This document shows, in pieces, positions 47,601-60,200 of a DNA stretch of 64,000 bases. The stretch's first letter is position 1. The number at the start of each line of letters is the position of its first letter. The DNA is taken from positions 13,942,233 to 14,006,232 of the forward strand of contig NC_132973.1 in the NCBI RefSeq assembly GCF_047496725.1, given 5' to 3'. The notes beneath the pieces were generated by a model. The model had not been told where the DNA came from, did no database searches, and saw nothing but the letters and a program-made list of their open reading frames with translations. The stretch comes from Anoplolepis gracilipes. Lineage: Eukaryota > Arthropoda > Insecta > Hymenoptera > Formicidae. The position numbers and the translations under genes were made by a program.

Positions 47601-48881
47601 ATACACATTCACAGTACAAAGGTCAATGTAAAAAAAAAAAAGTCACGCTACTTTATCAAAGATTCTGATCATAAGAATGCATTATGTCCAAGAAAATGAC
47701 TTGTATATGCACGAATATTTTTCTTTCTTATAGCCTCTGGTTGTATAACGTTCTGCCCACGTGCGGTGAACTGACAGTTGTACTGCGACGTGAACAATAC
47801 ACTGAAAATGATCGCTATAAAAGTATCATACGTGTCACGCTAAACTTAGAAAATAAATAATACTGGATATAGGTATTTCCGATGATGCATATTGAGTGTT
47901 GTTTATTTTTTTCTAGCAATCTACACGTGTCATCTACATCGCGTGTAAAATAATTTTAATCTTGGATAAAATATTGTTATAATTTTTCTCTTCATTTTCT
48001 TTTTTTCGAAAAATTAAGAATTAAATAGAAATCATATATTTAAATTCTGATAAAAATCAAAATATAACTTCTATGTTTTTCATAAATTACTGCAATATTT
48101 CCATGTATATTGAGAAAAATAAAACAATATTAAAAATTGTTTGATAATATATAAATCTAAAAAAATGTAGTAATATTTTTCTATTATTTATATAATAATG
48201 TCACAATTTTGTAAGTTACCACAGATGCGAAAATTTGTAGCTATGACCTTAAAGATAACAAGAGATATCACTTACAGCAAAAAAATAAATAAATAAATAC
48301 TCTTATAGTTAACAAATCATTGAATAGTTCAATCGTGTTGCGTGCAGATTAGATTTCCTATAAAAAGTTCTTTGAAAATTAATCAATTGAGATTAAAATC
48401 GATACACAATGCCTAAATATGTATTCAGATACTATACACTTATATTACACTTACATATTTATAGCCAGATATATTTCTTAGAATTAACGCAAGAAATATC
48501 TTTTTATAAAAATTTCTTGTTTAATTATATCAGCATTGTTATTATAACTTTATTAACTATGTATTATGATAACGCTGATATAAAAATACTTATCAAACGA
48601 GAGCGTCAGTAGCTTAATGAAAATTGTCGATACCTCTCTAAACACTTGATTTCGATAACACCAAGTCATCGAGCGTTGAGTTATCGTAGAGTTAATGGAA
48701 ATTTCCCATATATCTCGACAAATTATTTATATTTGCAAAATTATAAGCAATGATAAAATTTCAATATTGTTTATTCGAGTAATTTTTATTCCGACTTACG
48801 GGTCTGGGCGTGCAGATAAAGATGCACGCGAGATCTGAGCTCGTTGTACCACTGCACCAGCTTCGTGGCCGCGACTTCCAT
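38313..48881 (-). CDS. ATP8A: P4-type ATPase, ATP8A-like phospholipid flippase, 21 exons, complete
   Basis: Exons from 5' to 3': 48881-48800, 47327-47092, 46881-46783, 46694-46584, 46493-46246, 45977-45697, 45622-45328, 45215-44989, 44907-44531, 44444-44307, 44187-44035, 43958-43761, 43678-43579, 43493-43249, 43146-43021, 42926-42786, 42682-42564, 42464-42330, 42256-42152, 39425-39328, 38410-38313. All introns are GT-AG, phases agree, and the total is 3,612 nt, or 1,203 residues, typical for this family. Diagnostic motifs: FEQFRRYSNCFFLF near the first membrane segment, DGET at 207-210 (actuator domain), PISL then DKTGTLT with phospho-Asp 428, FTSARKRMSV and KGAD at 592-595 (nucleotide domain), TGDK and GDGANDV at 832-838, then several hydrophobic membrane segments. 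The C terminus HGFAFSQEEGG...VIRAYDTN matches the autoinhibitory tail of ATP8A1/2. The family moves phosphatidylserine to the cytosolic leaflet with a CDC50 partner. Confidence 0.95.
40686..40844. mobile_element. 159-bp pogo/Tigger-like MITE
   Basis: CAGTGGAACCTGTCATCATG at the left and ACATGAAAGGTTCTACTG at the right form an inverted pair, flanked on both sides by TA. CAGTnGAACCT is the hallmark end of pogo/Tigger transposons. The interior has a 35-bp unit repeated twice (40739-40773 and 40774-40806). Confidence 0.7.
41362..41454 (-). CDS. Orphan terminal-exon candidate inside the last large ATP8A intron
   Basis: A very good acceptor (ttgttgcctcctaattcag) precedes an open frame of 30 codons, SINMNYKQEIEVEAMVKSML then ALDLSATKAQ and TAG at 41364-41362. 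The composition looks like real protein. It needs a phase-0 donor, but the nearest upstream flippase exon (42152-42256) ends in phase 2 and so cannot join in this frame. It may belong to another minus-strand transcript or to a flippase isoform with a different upstream junction. I do not recognise the sequence. Confidence 0.35.
   Translation of the reverse strand, partial: SINMNYKQEIEVEAMVKSMLALDLSATKAQ
41598..41653. repeat. (TA)n microsatellite
   Basis: Perfect TA run in the last large ATP8A intron. Confidence 0.95.
42152..44187 (-). CDS. ATP8A: ATP8A: exons 11-19, hinge and membrane segments
   Basis: The exons (listed in the gene entry) encode VPETIQALLQADINVWVLTG with TGDKQE, LAIGDGANDVAMIQKAHIGV (Mg-binding hinge), EGLQAACASDYSIAQFRFLK, the LLFVHGSWNYSR block, and the hydrophobic transport-domain segments including IFWIWIMNALFHSALLYWLP and AVLLLDVTVNAV. 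The last exon of the group encodes VWKSVTEAARENEIRK and ends in phase 2. Confidence 0.93.
44307..45215 (-). CDS. ATP8A: ATP8A: exons 8-10 (44989-45215, 44531-44907, 44307-44444), nucleotide-binding domain
   Basis: The exons encode AVLHEFMVMLSVCHTVIPEK, DERALVDGARKFNYV, FTSARKRMSVVVRTPEGKIK and KILCKGADSVIYERL (the ATP-contacting KGAD loop), then WWCESYHKAS and LGATAIEDQLQDQ. Phases 1, 0 and 0 at the three donors are consistent. Confidence 0.93.
45328..45977 (-). CDS. ATP8A: ATP8A: exons 6-7 (45697-45977, 45328-45622) with the phosphorylation site
   Basis: Exon 6 has YTGHDTKLMQNNTATAPLKR and a hydrophobic segment (ILMLFFILLLLCILSAIF). Exon 7 has NNLIPISLQVTLE, including the PISL motif that replaces PEGL of cation pumps, and DKTGTLTKNVMEFKRCSVGG with the catalytic Asp at residue 428. 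These two features together place the enzyme among lipid flippases rather than ion pumps. Confidence 0.95.
46246..46881 (-). CDS. ATP8A: ATP8A: exons 3-5 (46783-46881, 46584-46694, 46246-46493), actuator domain
   Basis: These exons encode QIPDVSPTGRWTTLVPLIFI (the QIPxISPTGR block), then KRHRADDEIN, GDVVKVHNNTFFPADLVLLS, and ANLDGETNLKIRQA, the DGET dephosphorylation loop. The first two exons are symmetric (99 and 111 nt); the third ends in phase 2. Confidence 0.93.
47092..47327 (-). CDS. ATP8A: ATP8A: exon 2, N-terminal cytosolic region and first membrane segment
   Basis: The exon encodes ERVIFVNAPHQPAKYKNNHI, then TAKYSFLSFIPLFLFEQFRR and YSNCFFLFIALMQ. The N-terminal conserved block of P4-ATPases includes YxxNxIxTxKY and LFEQFRRxxNxYFL, and both are present. 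It is the common acceptor exon for the two alternative 5' exons, since both end in phase 1. Confidence 0.92.
47328..48799 (-). other. ATP8A intron 1
   Basis: A 1.47-kb AT-rich intron without clear repeats, apart from a short AAAT run near 48285. Nothing coding was seen. Confidence 0.6.
48800..48881 (-). CDS. ATP8A: ATP8A: short-isoform first coding exon
   Basis: ATG at 48881-48879 opens a 27-codon exon starting MEVAATKLVQWYNEL. It ends with CCC|gtaagt in phase 1 and joins the second exon to give LGPVRAENGG. The sequence upstream (49.1-49.5 kb) is GC-rich and is the probable promoter and 5' UTR of this form. Confidence 0.8.
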
Positions 48882-49518
48882 GATCGTTGGTCGTAAACGT
48901 TAAATCTCTCATACACATATGTATGTATATCTCACATGTCACCGCGACGTGCGCTATGTCCGTCCTGATTCATATTTAATCCCTGTGAATACGGGACTGT
49001 CTCACATGTGCACGCGAAATCGGAGCATCGAACAGGAAACAGGAAGATCGTTCGCGTTTATAGCAGTAGGTTAGATCACCTTTATGTACGCAGACGTATG
49101 TATGTACACAAGCCTCAATAATAAATAATAATTCCCCTTAATTGCATCGATCGGTCGCCGTGTTGCGCCACGACGCCGACGTCGAAGTCGGTCGCGAAGC
49201 GTATACGAGGTGCGTCGTTATTCGCCGCCGCGTCCATTTCACGGATAAAATTTCGACACGACACACGACCTTCGCCACTCGCCACCTCTCAACCGCACTT
49301 TTGAGGTTATGTCATTTGAGCCAACAACGTTCGCGAACAACGAGAGACGATTTCCACGAATAACAGCTGATCTTATCGCGACTTACTTATTGTCATACAC
49401 ACGCGGAACAAACGTCAAACGATGAATGCCGCGAATGTTTGTGGAAAAAAAGATTCAATGTGACGCATCGTCGCGCGACGACGACGTTGACATCACGTGT
49501 TTGCAGCGCTGTGCGTTA
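48882..49518 (-). promoter_or_regulatory. Probable promoter/5' UTR of the short ATP8A isoform
   Basis: Sequence directly upstream of the ATG at 48881. The part at 49,140-49,500 is GC- and CpG-rich against an AT-rich background, as at many hymenopteran promoters. No TATA box or start site can be assigned with confidence. Confidence 0.4.
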
Positions 49519-49725
49519 TACAGAGTGTTCTCATATGTTACTACAACGGTTTTTTGCGAAGCTGGAATCTGCCCTGTCTTCGAACATTTTGATTATATAT
49601 TCGGAATTATAATTATGTATTATAGGTATATTAGATGCAATCCCGTTAAGAAAGATTTATCTTTAGATTAATTGAAAAAGAAATTGACTTGATTTTAAAA
49701 GATAATATATGTGAGACACCATGTA
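49519..49725. mobile_element. 207-bp MITE with TACAGAGTGTTCTCA ends
   Basis: TACAGAGTGTTCTCATAT at the left pairs with ATATGTGAGACACCATGTA at the right, with few mismatches. The ends are TA. The type resembles the TACAGGGTGTCTC elements common in insect genomes. Confidence 0.6.
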
Positions 49726-49824
49726 TAATGCGGCATGACATTTAGGAATAAATTTCATACAACGAATAAATCCTGCATAATTAATTAAAATTAATTAACA
49801 ATCGGCAAATAATAATAATGAAAG

Positions 49825-49885
<61 letters not shown>

Positions 49886-52368
49886 TATTGAAAATATCGC
49901 GAATGTGACGGATACAAGATGTTTAATTATTCCGGTTATATTGATTTTCCAACCTGTATCCGCCAACTCTACGGCGACGATGTAACGACGCACTACGCCA
50001 TATGTTTTTATTCAGCAGATAACACAATTGCGTAATATATGATTATGCGATAGGGGGGAGCGTCTCATAATCCAGGCGTTATAGATCTCCCTACGACAGG
50101 CTCGCACGCGAATCGTTTGCGCTCGTTTATCGACGATCGCCTCGTTAAAATGTCGATTAGTATTATTATGTTATGTGAACATTTTATTTTTCTACACACT
50201 TAAAAGGCAAGTTATAAAATGTCCGTTCATCAATTTATTATTATTAGCAAACAATAGTAGAAAAGAAATTAGGATATTTGCATTTATGTGTGAAAAGGAA
50301 ATAGCATTGCGTGACACACATCTTCAACCTTTTTTTTTCTATTTCGCATTGAAAAAAAGAAGAGATATTTTTTATAAAAGATGATTAAACGTATTCAACA
50401 CGGTATGTCCTTAGAAAAATTTACAATTTTATTTACGCTGAGCTTTTTTCCATTTTTCTTAAATGTTATGGCAATTCTATCCAATAAATGTATACTCGTA
50501 AAGCTGAGCGAAAATTGTGTCGTAAAGTGCAAAAGTGGTAGAATCTAAATTATTTATAAAGCGAGCATCTCATTCGTATTCAATCCTGCATTTTAACGGT
50601 ACGATAAAATTTCTCCTTACAAGTTATTTTATGGTTTCTTTCACGCACAATCTGCACGAATATTGATATTCACAAATCAATTTTGCAATAATTCAATTAA
50701 ATCCGAAAACGAAATCAGTTCGTTCGAACAAGTTTCAGATGCGATATTTATTTCCCACTCCAGATAATGGTATATCTCAACGCACTATATAATATCCTAA
50801 AATTCTTTTTCTTTTTAGAAGATTTTCTTCACTATCAGAAAATATCCTAGACTGAAAACACTTTAATTTTTGGAAAGATCGCGCAAGCGAAACTAAAATC
50901 CTAGACAAACACGGCGTATCGGCACGGTCTCGTCTCCGGCGATCGATCGAACGAGCTCTCTTTCAAGGAGAGAAGCCAGGTCTGTAGCACATCCGGCCGC
51001 GCAACAATCGATCTCTCTCACCTTTTCCCACCGTGCGAAATAGGAAACGTTTTCTTATACACGCACTCGCGTTACTTCCGCACGCAATTTTCTGAACGAT
51101 ACGGCATACGATATACGCGGTCCGTACAGTCGCTCTCTCCCGAGTCGGGATAACGATCTGTCCGAGAGCGTCTCCTACGTCACGTCAGCAGGACCTCCTC
51201 TCTCTTGCCACACCCCTGTTGACAACGATGACACGTTGCGTCGTCCAGATACGTGCACGTGTGTCGTTAACGCGCACACGCGCCACGACATCGATCGAAT
51301 TACCAGGAAATCCGCACGCAGGACGCATCGCTAATAAATGCGGCATGTCCGATGCGATTCTGCAGGATACCCTTCCTTTTTTTCTTTTCTCATGACAATT
51401 TCCGCGCCCCTTAGCTGACACAGGATCAACCGTGACTTTTTTCCGCACCCCGACGCGATTCCTTGCTTATACACAAATGCCCGTACACGCACGCTCCGAA
51501 TCGAACAGGGACGGGTCCGCAACGGAGGCAGCGGAAATTATAATAATGACACAAATGGAATATAGTCGCCCAACTCTTTAATTTAGTGATTTATAAACCG
51601 GGATTTTCGAGAAAATATATTCAAAGATTTTAAAAAAGAAACCATGTTCTCGACATTCTTTCGTTTCGTGATTTATTTATCTCTTTTTATGGCCTCATTT
51701 TTTTATTATTTATAATTCTTTTTGCGCAAAGCTTGCGCCTGCAGCCGATGCGGCACTGCCCGAGGGGTGGCCGGACAAAATGCGTCAGTAAAATGTTCAC
51801 GTGTTGTATCGTAAAACGCATGCGCTCATTGATGGCAACAAGTTGGTGTCAGCACCGACCGCGCTCCGAACGTAACCGGGACTGTAATCCGGAGCCAAAG
51901 CATGGAAGAGCGTGCGGTGGCGTGATGACTATATAAATTATCGATAGGCCAAGGACACGCTGGCGACGCGCCACAACAGGGTGGTTCTTTCTATTACAAC
52001 TACTTAAACAGCTCGTTCGACGTCGTTCAGCAAACACTCTTTACGAGATAGAATCTGGATTTTACTTAGTCTTAAGAAATATGATTTTTATAACGTCGAA
52101 ATATTATAGGGTGTGTGCACACGAAATTAAATATTAAAAAAATTTTTTTTAACAAAAATATCGAGAGATAGCTTTCAAATTGAAATGCATTAAAATTGAG
52201 AACTTAGAGAGATAATGAATGCTCATTCGCTTTGATTTGAACGTTATATAGATAACAAAAGTTTAATTTAGAGATTGTTTAGTAGAGCATAAACTAATTA
52301 AAAGTACCCTGTACTTTGGAATTATGTACGCGCTGAATGTCTTCAATGGATTAATTTACTCGACTTAC
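49726..52368. other. Intronic/intergenic region with a GC-rich island
   Basis: An AT microsatellite lies at 49830-49882. The stretch 50,900-51,540 is GC/CpG-rich and may be a regulatory or untranslated region. The short frames in it have no recognisable content. Possible remnant of an inverted-repeat element near 52107-52312 (see rejected items). Confidence 0.35.
49830..49882. repeat. (AT)n microsatellite
   Basis: Perfect AT run. Confidence 0.95.
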
Positions 52369-52753
52369 CCTCGGAAATTGACTCCGGCGAGCCAGTCTCC
52401 TGGAGCTCGATATGTTCCCGCGTCCTTCGTCTGCTACTACTACGCGTAACTGGATCCAGTCGGAGGCCGATATTGTCGACATTGTCGATGTCCCCGAGAT
52501 CGATGGGACTGCCGATGATGAAGGGCCCGGCGGGTTCTTGTTGCGCGCTGTCGTTCGCTCGATTGCTCGCGGGCGATGCATTGTTACGAACAACATTGTC
52601 GTTGCTGTTGTTGCTGATACTGTTGTTGTGCGATGGCGTACCGTCCATATGAGGTATGGAAGAGAGGTCCGGCGGTGTGAAGGGTCGCAACGGGCCAGGA
52701 CTGGGAACCCGGGGGTTCCCCCTGGCAATCGGTTGCATTGACTGTGCCGGCGC
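52369..52753 (-). CDS. ATP8A: ATP8A: alternative N-terminal exon, Pro/Ser/Asn-rich
   Basis: A 385-nt exon between a gtttcag acceptor and GAGG|gtaagt donor. It encodes APAQSMQPIARGNPRVPSPG, then a Pro-rich, Asn/Ser-rich and Arg/Glu-rich stretch ending GSPESISE. It ends in phase 1 with G, the same phase as the short first exon, so it can splice directly to 47327 to read ...SISEVGPVRAENGG. This would add a long disordered cytosolic N terminus. Translation could start at the internal ATG 52738-52736 or further upstream. Confidence 0.7.
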
Positions 52754-53767
52754 CTGAAACAAGCCGGCGACGCCGATCGATCTTTATATGTGATCTGTCA
52801 TCTAATCGTAGACGCGTGAAATGCGTGATTCGTCACGGTGGTGAAGAAGAAATGATACGCGTGAAAGAAATTGAAATTCAATCCATTTCTATAACCCGTC
52901 TTTGCACATTTTTCCATGTCTTAATTAATTATTCATCCATCTATTTTAATGTGTGTTTCTTCTTCTAATTTTCATATTTCTCGGAGTCTATCTATAAAAA
53001 CCTGTTACGATAAAATCGGAGATTGTCATCTCTAATTAAGGATATAACAACGACATTCTTTCGCAGTGATACATACATCGTATAAATACATTGTGCGCAT
53101 ATATGTGATAGAACTTGTATAAAATATATCCTACGACCCTGAAAGGAATTGTACTCATTGGTCTCACACGGCACGTACGTTACGGTTCATTCACCCACTA
53201 TTATTTCGTTGTATACGTCACGCGTAATACCGTAGTTCCATTTCTAGAAACATTCCGTCTCGACAAGGTAAAACTGATTGAGCCGCGGTGACCCGATTTA
53301 TTCGTTTCCCTGAATTGACTAGAATTGCTAGCTCTCGAAGCGAAATTGTTGAGTCACATAAACGCGAACAAAAGTCCGAAAATGTGTCCTATAGAAATCA
53401 AAATTATATCCACGTTCTAGATATTAAAAGCGACAAGAATCATAACTCTTTTATAGATATATTTTATATTTTTTATCAAATCTTTATGTTATAGTGTCGG
53501 AGTCAGAATACAAAAAATAAAAAAGAATAAAATAAAAAACTTTTCAAGGTTTTTCCAAGATAATCTCATAATCGGTTATAAGATAACAACTATTTGATTT
53601 AATATCGCCATTTGTTTCTGGATTTAACAATAAACCTAAAAATGCATTCGTCAGGTTTATCGTAAATTATATTTGACGATATAATGCCGATGATTCATAG
53701 TAACGGTAATAATAAACGGTACTCAATGATAAAACACATGCAGAATTTATCAAGGTGCAACTAATAG

Positions 53768-53771
<4 letters not shown>

Positions 53772-53804
<33 letters not shown>
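53772..53804. repeat. (GT)n microsatellite
   Basis: Perfect GT run. Confidence 0.95.
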
Positions 53805-53806
<2 letters not shown>

Positions 53807-53944
53807 TACATATACACATATGTTTGACTTATACGAATGTAAGCGAAATTGTTTCAGCGAAATGCAGCGTATATGAGATCATTGATAACAAATACAAAGT
53901 AATGAGCAATAAAGTAACAAGTATATTTGATTAGATTAACTTTG

Positions 53945-54275
53945 CACGGTAAAAAATATTTTGTATTTTTGTTAAAATTTTCTCGTGCAGAAATTTTTGT
54001 GTTAAATTTTTAACATACTCTTATGTTAATATAACATACTGTCGTTATGCTATTTTAACTTTTCTGCATTGATTTAATATTCACCGTTTCTAAGATTAAA
54101 ACAACACAATTAACAAGTAAATCTTGCACTAATTCACATTTTTATGTTAATTTTTTACATATTATTTGTATTATTTGTGTACATATTTACCTTCTGTTAA
54201 ATTAACATTAAAATTAGAGTAGATAAATTGGGACATGAGAAATGTGTTAAATTTAGCACAAAATTTTTTACCGTG
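53945..54275. mobile_element. 331-bp MITE with CACGGTAAAAAAT ends
   Basis: CACGGTAAAAAATATTTTGT at the left matches the reverse complement of the right end (AAAATTTTTTACCGTG). Inside, a motif like GTGTTAAATTTTTAAC recurs near both ends and several AACATA/TATGTT motifs repeat. No coding capacity. Confidence 0.7.
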
Positions 54276-57200
54276 TGCGTGTTCCGTTTAATGAATCTTT
54301 TAAAAGAAGAATTATATTTAACAAAAGTGTGTCTCCTTCGGGAACGCAAGTTTGTTTTTCGACGAAGTATACGAGATCGATCGTGCATTTCCATGGTCGC
54401 ATTTTCCCACAATAATGATAAGCAATCGTCGAAACATTAACGTCAAAGTAATATTACGTAAAGCTCGACAAACATGTCTTGTACGATTACATGTGTTAAA
54501 ACTAAATAGCGACACCTGAAGATCTCGCTAGTCTTTTTGTTATTTTACATTTAATATGCAACCGCGATGATATTTCAAGTAAAACATGCATCGAAGGTGA
54601 ATAAATACACATTTGAAATGAAGGCTGGAGATATCGAAAAATAAAAAAATATGTTTGCAAAAACATTCTTTGCCTTTATCGTTTTGCAAAATCGCTTTGA
54701 TAATTGGTTCTGCAAATATATACATACATGAGAAACGCGATATCGAGATAAGTCGGACAGTTTTTTTCATGTGGCATAAACAAATATACAGAGTTTTAAT
54801 AAAACTCTCGGACAAATTTTGCACGAATGTTTTTCGATGAATTTAGAAGTTGCTTTGACAAACGTAGGTGTTTTCGATTACAAATAAAATTTGCACGTGT
54901 CAGCAGTAAATCTATTGCTGGCTATCTCGCAAATGGTATCCTTGATTATGTAAATTCGCAGCGTGCATTTATGTGACTAAATAGTTTTAGTCAATTTAAA
55001 TACTATGAGATAAGCTATTACCTACTGTGTGTATGTGCATCTATGTATGTAACCTTGTAATATATATTATACTTTATATTATTCGATAGAAAGAGATACG
55101 AAATCGTTATCATATTTTATATCTGATAATAGATTACTCACTACTATTAAACGCGTCGTCCGAGGCTGATTTTTGGGCCTCGTTTTGAAATTTTGATTGG
55201 TTCCTCGTCTTGGCTCAGACTTATTGCCTCACTTTATCGTTGATTCGCGACTGACAATAATTCATCATTGGGGAGACTTGCCAAAGAGATTAAATAAGCT
55301 AAGTAAACCGCACGATGATTGTCAGAAATTGTTTCATTAGACTTTTACTTCGCACACTTTGATGTGACACGCACATGCGCATGTAACAAAGTATACACAA
55401 ACATTTGGGGTTAATATTGCTTATTAATTATTCCGATATCATATTGTGAAAGTGATAATAAAAAGATGAAAAATTGATTTCCGACGATTCAACAGATAAC
55501 TTACTTTAACATATAACTTTAGCTTCCTTTTCGCAGAAAGTCGCAGATATGATGGAAGACTTTTATGCGATATGTTGATTAACGAAGACGATTACCGCTC
55601 ATTAATAATAGCAAGAAAGTAAACAGGTACATAACTGAGAACTTCACTTTTATCAAAAGATTACTGAATGTTTAAAATCAAGAGGAAGAAAATAGGAAAA
55701 TGTAAAACTACTTTTGATTAAAAATTTTTTAGAAATTAATAATCATTACTTAAGAGATTTTTTTATATGCGCAAGTTCGTGTTATTTTCTTTTATAATCA
55801 TTTTTAATTTATAACCATTTTATTTTATGAGAGAATAGTAATTTAAAATGCTCCGCTTAAGTTCACTTGCATTGGGAATGATAATTGTAGCTATGATTTA
55901 TTAAAGTCCATTTATGTCTATTAAAACCAATTTAAGTCCACAACTGCTGTTCACGTTTACAATAAATATTTTATAAAAAGAAACTTTCTCGAAATGGAAA
56001 ATTGTTAAACGACTAGAACACGTTTCTATCTTAATCAGAAAAAGGCACTTATCACTGGAAGCAAAACGAACAACCATCGGCACGCACTGACCGACACTGC
56101 GAGTAAAACTGCACTCTCGCGCGCGAACCGCATCGATTCGATTCTTTCCGTGAATTTCTGCCAATCGTGGGCGTCAGAAAAGAATTACTATCATTTATAT
56201 TAACAATGAATGTTGCGATTATGTTTGAGTTTCCTAATCATTGTGTAGAGGATACCGGCGATGATGACAGTGGTATCGGATGCGCAGGAGCGGCTTTTTC
56301 ACGGGAGGAACGTCCAGAAGTCACTGTTAGCAATTCAACGTGATAGCAACAAGGCACGGCCAATAGGAGTGAGCGAACCGATCGATAACACAAGACACGA
56401 AGTTTCGACCTGATAAGATCGAGATTTCTATGGCGCGACTGACTGTCTGTTTGTATATATTGTTTATCGAGTTTGTCGCAAATTCTTGTTGTCTTCGATA
56501 GATAGGTCTTTGATTGAGGTAGCTACCACTCTCAGAGATCATATATCTTTTTGCAATCATTAAAAAAAGAAACAGCAATTTACGGTTTTTTTCAGAAAAA
56601 GAATAAAATTAATTAGTTTTACATTTAAAACTATCTATCATTTTTTCCTTTATAAGAAATCATTAGACACTTTACATACCAGATACTAAATTGAGAGATA
56701 ATGTTTTGCATAATTATTGCATCATGAAAAAATTATTCGTCTAGGTATTTTATAAAATGTAGATATCGATGTTGTATTTGAAAGAAAGTACGAAAAAGCT
56801 TCCGTTTATAAAATACGAGAATAAAATAAAGGAGAAACAATTCTTGTATAAAAATAACAAATAATAACAAATTTGTTAGAGATTAATTTCTAATTAATTT
56901 CTAATCTGGAATCACAGTTATTACTCGTAACCCAAGTTACGAGTTATTAATTATTTCTATTTCCGTGATTAAATACGATTGAATACAATTGAATACGACG
57001 CCTCTTTGCATGATAGAAGTATCGATGACGTAAGTCTTCAATCAGATAAGATTTCATTGACTGTCAAGCCGTACAGTTTTATTGACCTTTGTACACGCGA
57101 ATCTTATAAGTCTGTATCTTTAATAAATAAAATGAGTCTATTACGGATTATTTCATAAATTACTTATAAATTATTTTTTCGTTTAAACTTAGATAAACCT

Positions 57201-60200
57201 TCGAATGTTTATTATCCCATTAAAGGAAATTATAACTTCCTATATCCTCATTCAAATTACAGATCTGAAATGGAAGCTATTACCTATAACTACAATTTAT
57301 TCTTGTCGCGTATTAAAATAGCAACAATAGTTCAAGAAAAATTACACATGCTGCTCTTCAAAAACTTGCGACAATTCCAGCAGTAGGAGGAAAGGCACAT
57401 ATTTGTAGCACGAAACATCAATAACACAAATATGATACCAGGTGGATAGGCACGTCACGATGAACAGAAGCGCGATGATAGAGTGCAAAATGGTCGATAC
57501 TATCGACGATGCTCCTTTAGCGACAAGGTCATCGTAGATCGGCCAGGATCGTCGGCGGTAAAGAAACGTTGAATAATTGAATTTTATCGAGTTGATAATA
57601 AGACCACGAAGAGCAGTCTGCGCGTCATTTTGCTCCGTTCTCGAATATATTATGAAAGAATGCCCTTTTACAGGAGCAAGCGAGTGTCATTTAAAACACG
57701 TGTGTCCCCTTTTAAAAGAGCATTCACACTCGGCAGCGACCGACTGTCAGAAATGTCGGCTCCCCAGAGTGGTGCTCTTTTTTCGCGTGCAAAATAGGGA
57801 AGTAATTTGCCTCTATTCTTGCCCGATTTATCGAGCTAACCGATCTTAACAAATTAGTACTTCCATTATGCCGCGACGCTAATAAGCTAACGTAATTAAC
57901 GTGACATGGAAAAACGCCATGCGAAAGATGATCTCCAGGATTGTGCACAATTTTTTTTTCTTTCCCATGTTTATTTTTTTTTCTTTCAGCATAACGACAC
58001 AAGGACTTAATGACTTGTGCTTTATTAATTTTGTGGATTAAGGGTTACATTGTTTAATTTTTTAAACGTGCTACACATTTTATTATAATTTCAATTATAA
58101 TAAAATACTTCATATATGCATACTAAATGTAATATCTAGCATATCCAACCTAAACAATATTGAACAAACATCAATTAGAATCAAATAAAATCTTTCAAAT
58201 TGAACAAAATAAGAATACGAGGAGGCACGGCTGTCAACCTGATCGCGTACGAGCATTGATTTCATAGAAAGATGTGTACCGTACATGTGCACGTGTTTGC
58301 AATTGATAATGATGCGAATCTATCGATAGGCCGCACGTAATGCCACACCCTTCCTCGAAATGAGGCCGTATGACCTTTACCATTATCAAAAGGACGGACA
58401 GAGAGAAATTAGTACAAAGAATTTGTATTGTAGAACGAATATAATTGGTGTTAATTAGTTTGTTGCAAATTATATACCCTAATTGATATAAATATTATAT
58501 TATATAATGACAGTATCCCTCTCTCTATTCCTTGCTACGAACAAAATTATCCATGAACGTTATTTGTAATATATTTATGTAAACCTTCATTCAGTAATGT
58601 ATGTCTTTAATGTATTTATTTAATAATAAATATATTTAATTTTAATATTTATAATTTGTAATAATTTTTTTATGACAAAAATTGCGTATACACTTCTCGG
58701 AGAGATGTAATCAGTAAAGAGTAGAAAAATCAAGGCAAGAAAATTCTGTACAGTAAGGGAGGGACTAAAACTTACCTACTCAATATGCAAGTTCGCAAAC
58801 AGCAATATACAATCGCGCTTACGAAACTTCAACCGTATAATACACAAGTCGATTATGTAAGCCGCCACCGCTGCCGCGCAACACGTCTTTCCTACTTGCC
58901 TATTATTTCTGTAAGCACAGTTCGTAAATTTAAATCCAACAACTTGAGACTTGCGTGACATTATTTGTCACGGATGAAATTTGTACGTGCGCTTAATGAG
59001 AGAAAGACAACCTTTTCAACATTCCACGTGACAATCTTTTCGAACAAAAAGCTTTTATCGAGAATTTGGGTCAGGTATCCACATTAGCCGCACCCCGTAA
59101 AATCACACAATTTTTGTCGATCCTATCCGGCTGTCATATATCATTTATCTTTCTGGCTATTTTTGTGAGCTAATGAAAAACAATTGTTGGCATTGGGAGA
59201 CGTCCAATTCGATGGTTATCTGTTGTGGTATTTCCGAAAATACGATGTTCGCGGAAGAACCACGCAAATGTAAATCAAAAAGAATGACTAGTATATGTCA
59301 TCGTCAATATGAGATTGGCACGATTAAATACGCTCCAAGAGTAATTTCATGATTAATTGTTTTTTGAAAAATAATTACGACTGTACGGATTTAATCTATT
59401 TATATCTATTAAATTATTAAATTGTTTTATTTTGAAAATGAGTGTTTAGCTCAGATTTTTGCACAAGTTTTTCTGACAAAGTTAATTTTTTAGATTCTCA
59501 CGTTCTTTTAATTTCTCAATAAGTAACTTGATTATTGTAAATTGGTTTTAATCGTGCGTGCCGAGAGCTCAAAGCGAACTTGTGAAACTGGCACTCGCGA
59601 AATACTTCTAACTTTGCCAACTCAGACAACTATAGAGATTATACCTGAGAACAGGTTGGGCACGAGAAGCAATGCCGAACAACACGTTGTGTGAATACGA
59701 CTACAAGTGTAAAACAGATTAATTTCTGTAAACATTGAATAATTCATTCGCACGAAAAATCAAATTTGAAACATCGAACCATCATCATATATTATACGTG
59801 ACATATTCACTTTAAAGAGGTAATTAAGGATTCTAATTTTAAATAATAATAGTATTATTATTCACATTTAACACAGTATTCTTTTTCTCGAAATTTAATG
59901 CAATTGAAATAAATCGTTAATAATATCATAATTTACTCATTTTATTTGCACATTTTTTTATATATTTTTAAGTTTCAGTGTTTTCATAAAAAGTTGAAAA
60001 TTAATTTACTGCAAGAATCGCTTAGATATATGTATATATATATATGTACTCTCTTTTCATTAATTTTTATCAGATCTTTGCATAAATTTGACACGGGGGA
60101 CACGGAGAAGAGATAATTATAACATTAGGTTTATGAAACATGTCGTCATAACGGACGCTCCCATTCTTTATAAAGATAACTTAACACAATTGGAACAGAA

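Noticed and set aside
52107..52312. Possible MITE with TATAGGGTGTG and ACCCTGTA ends
   Set aside because: Only about six end bases pair and the rest does not align, so it is too weak to call.
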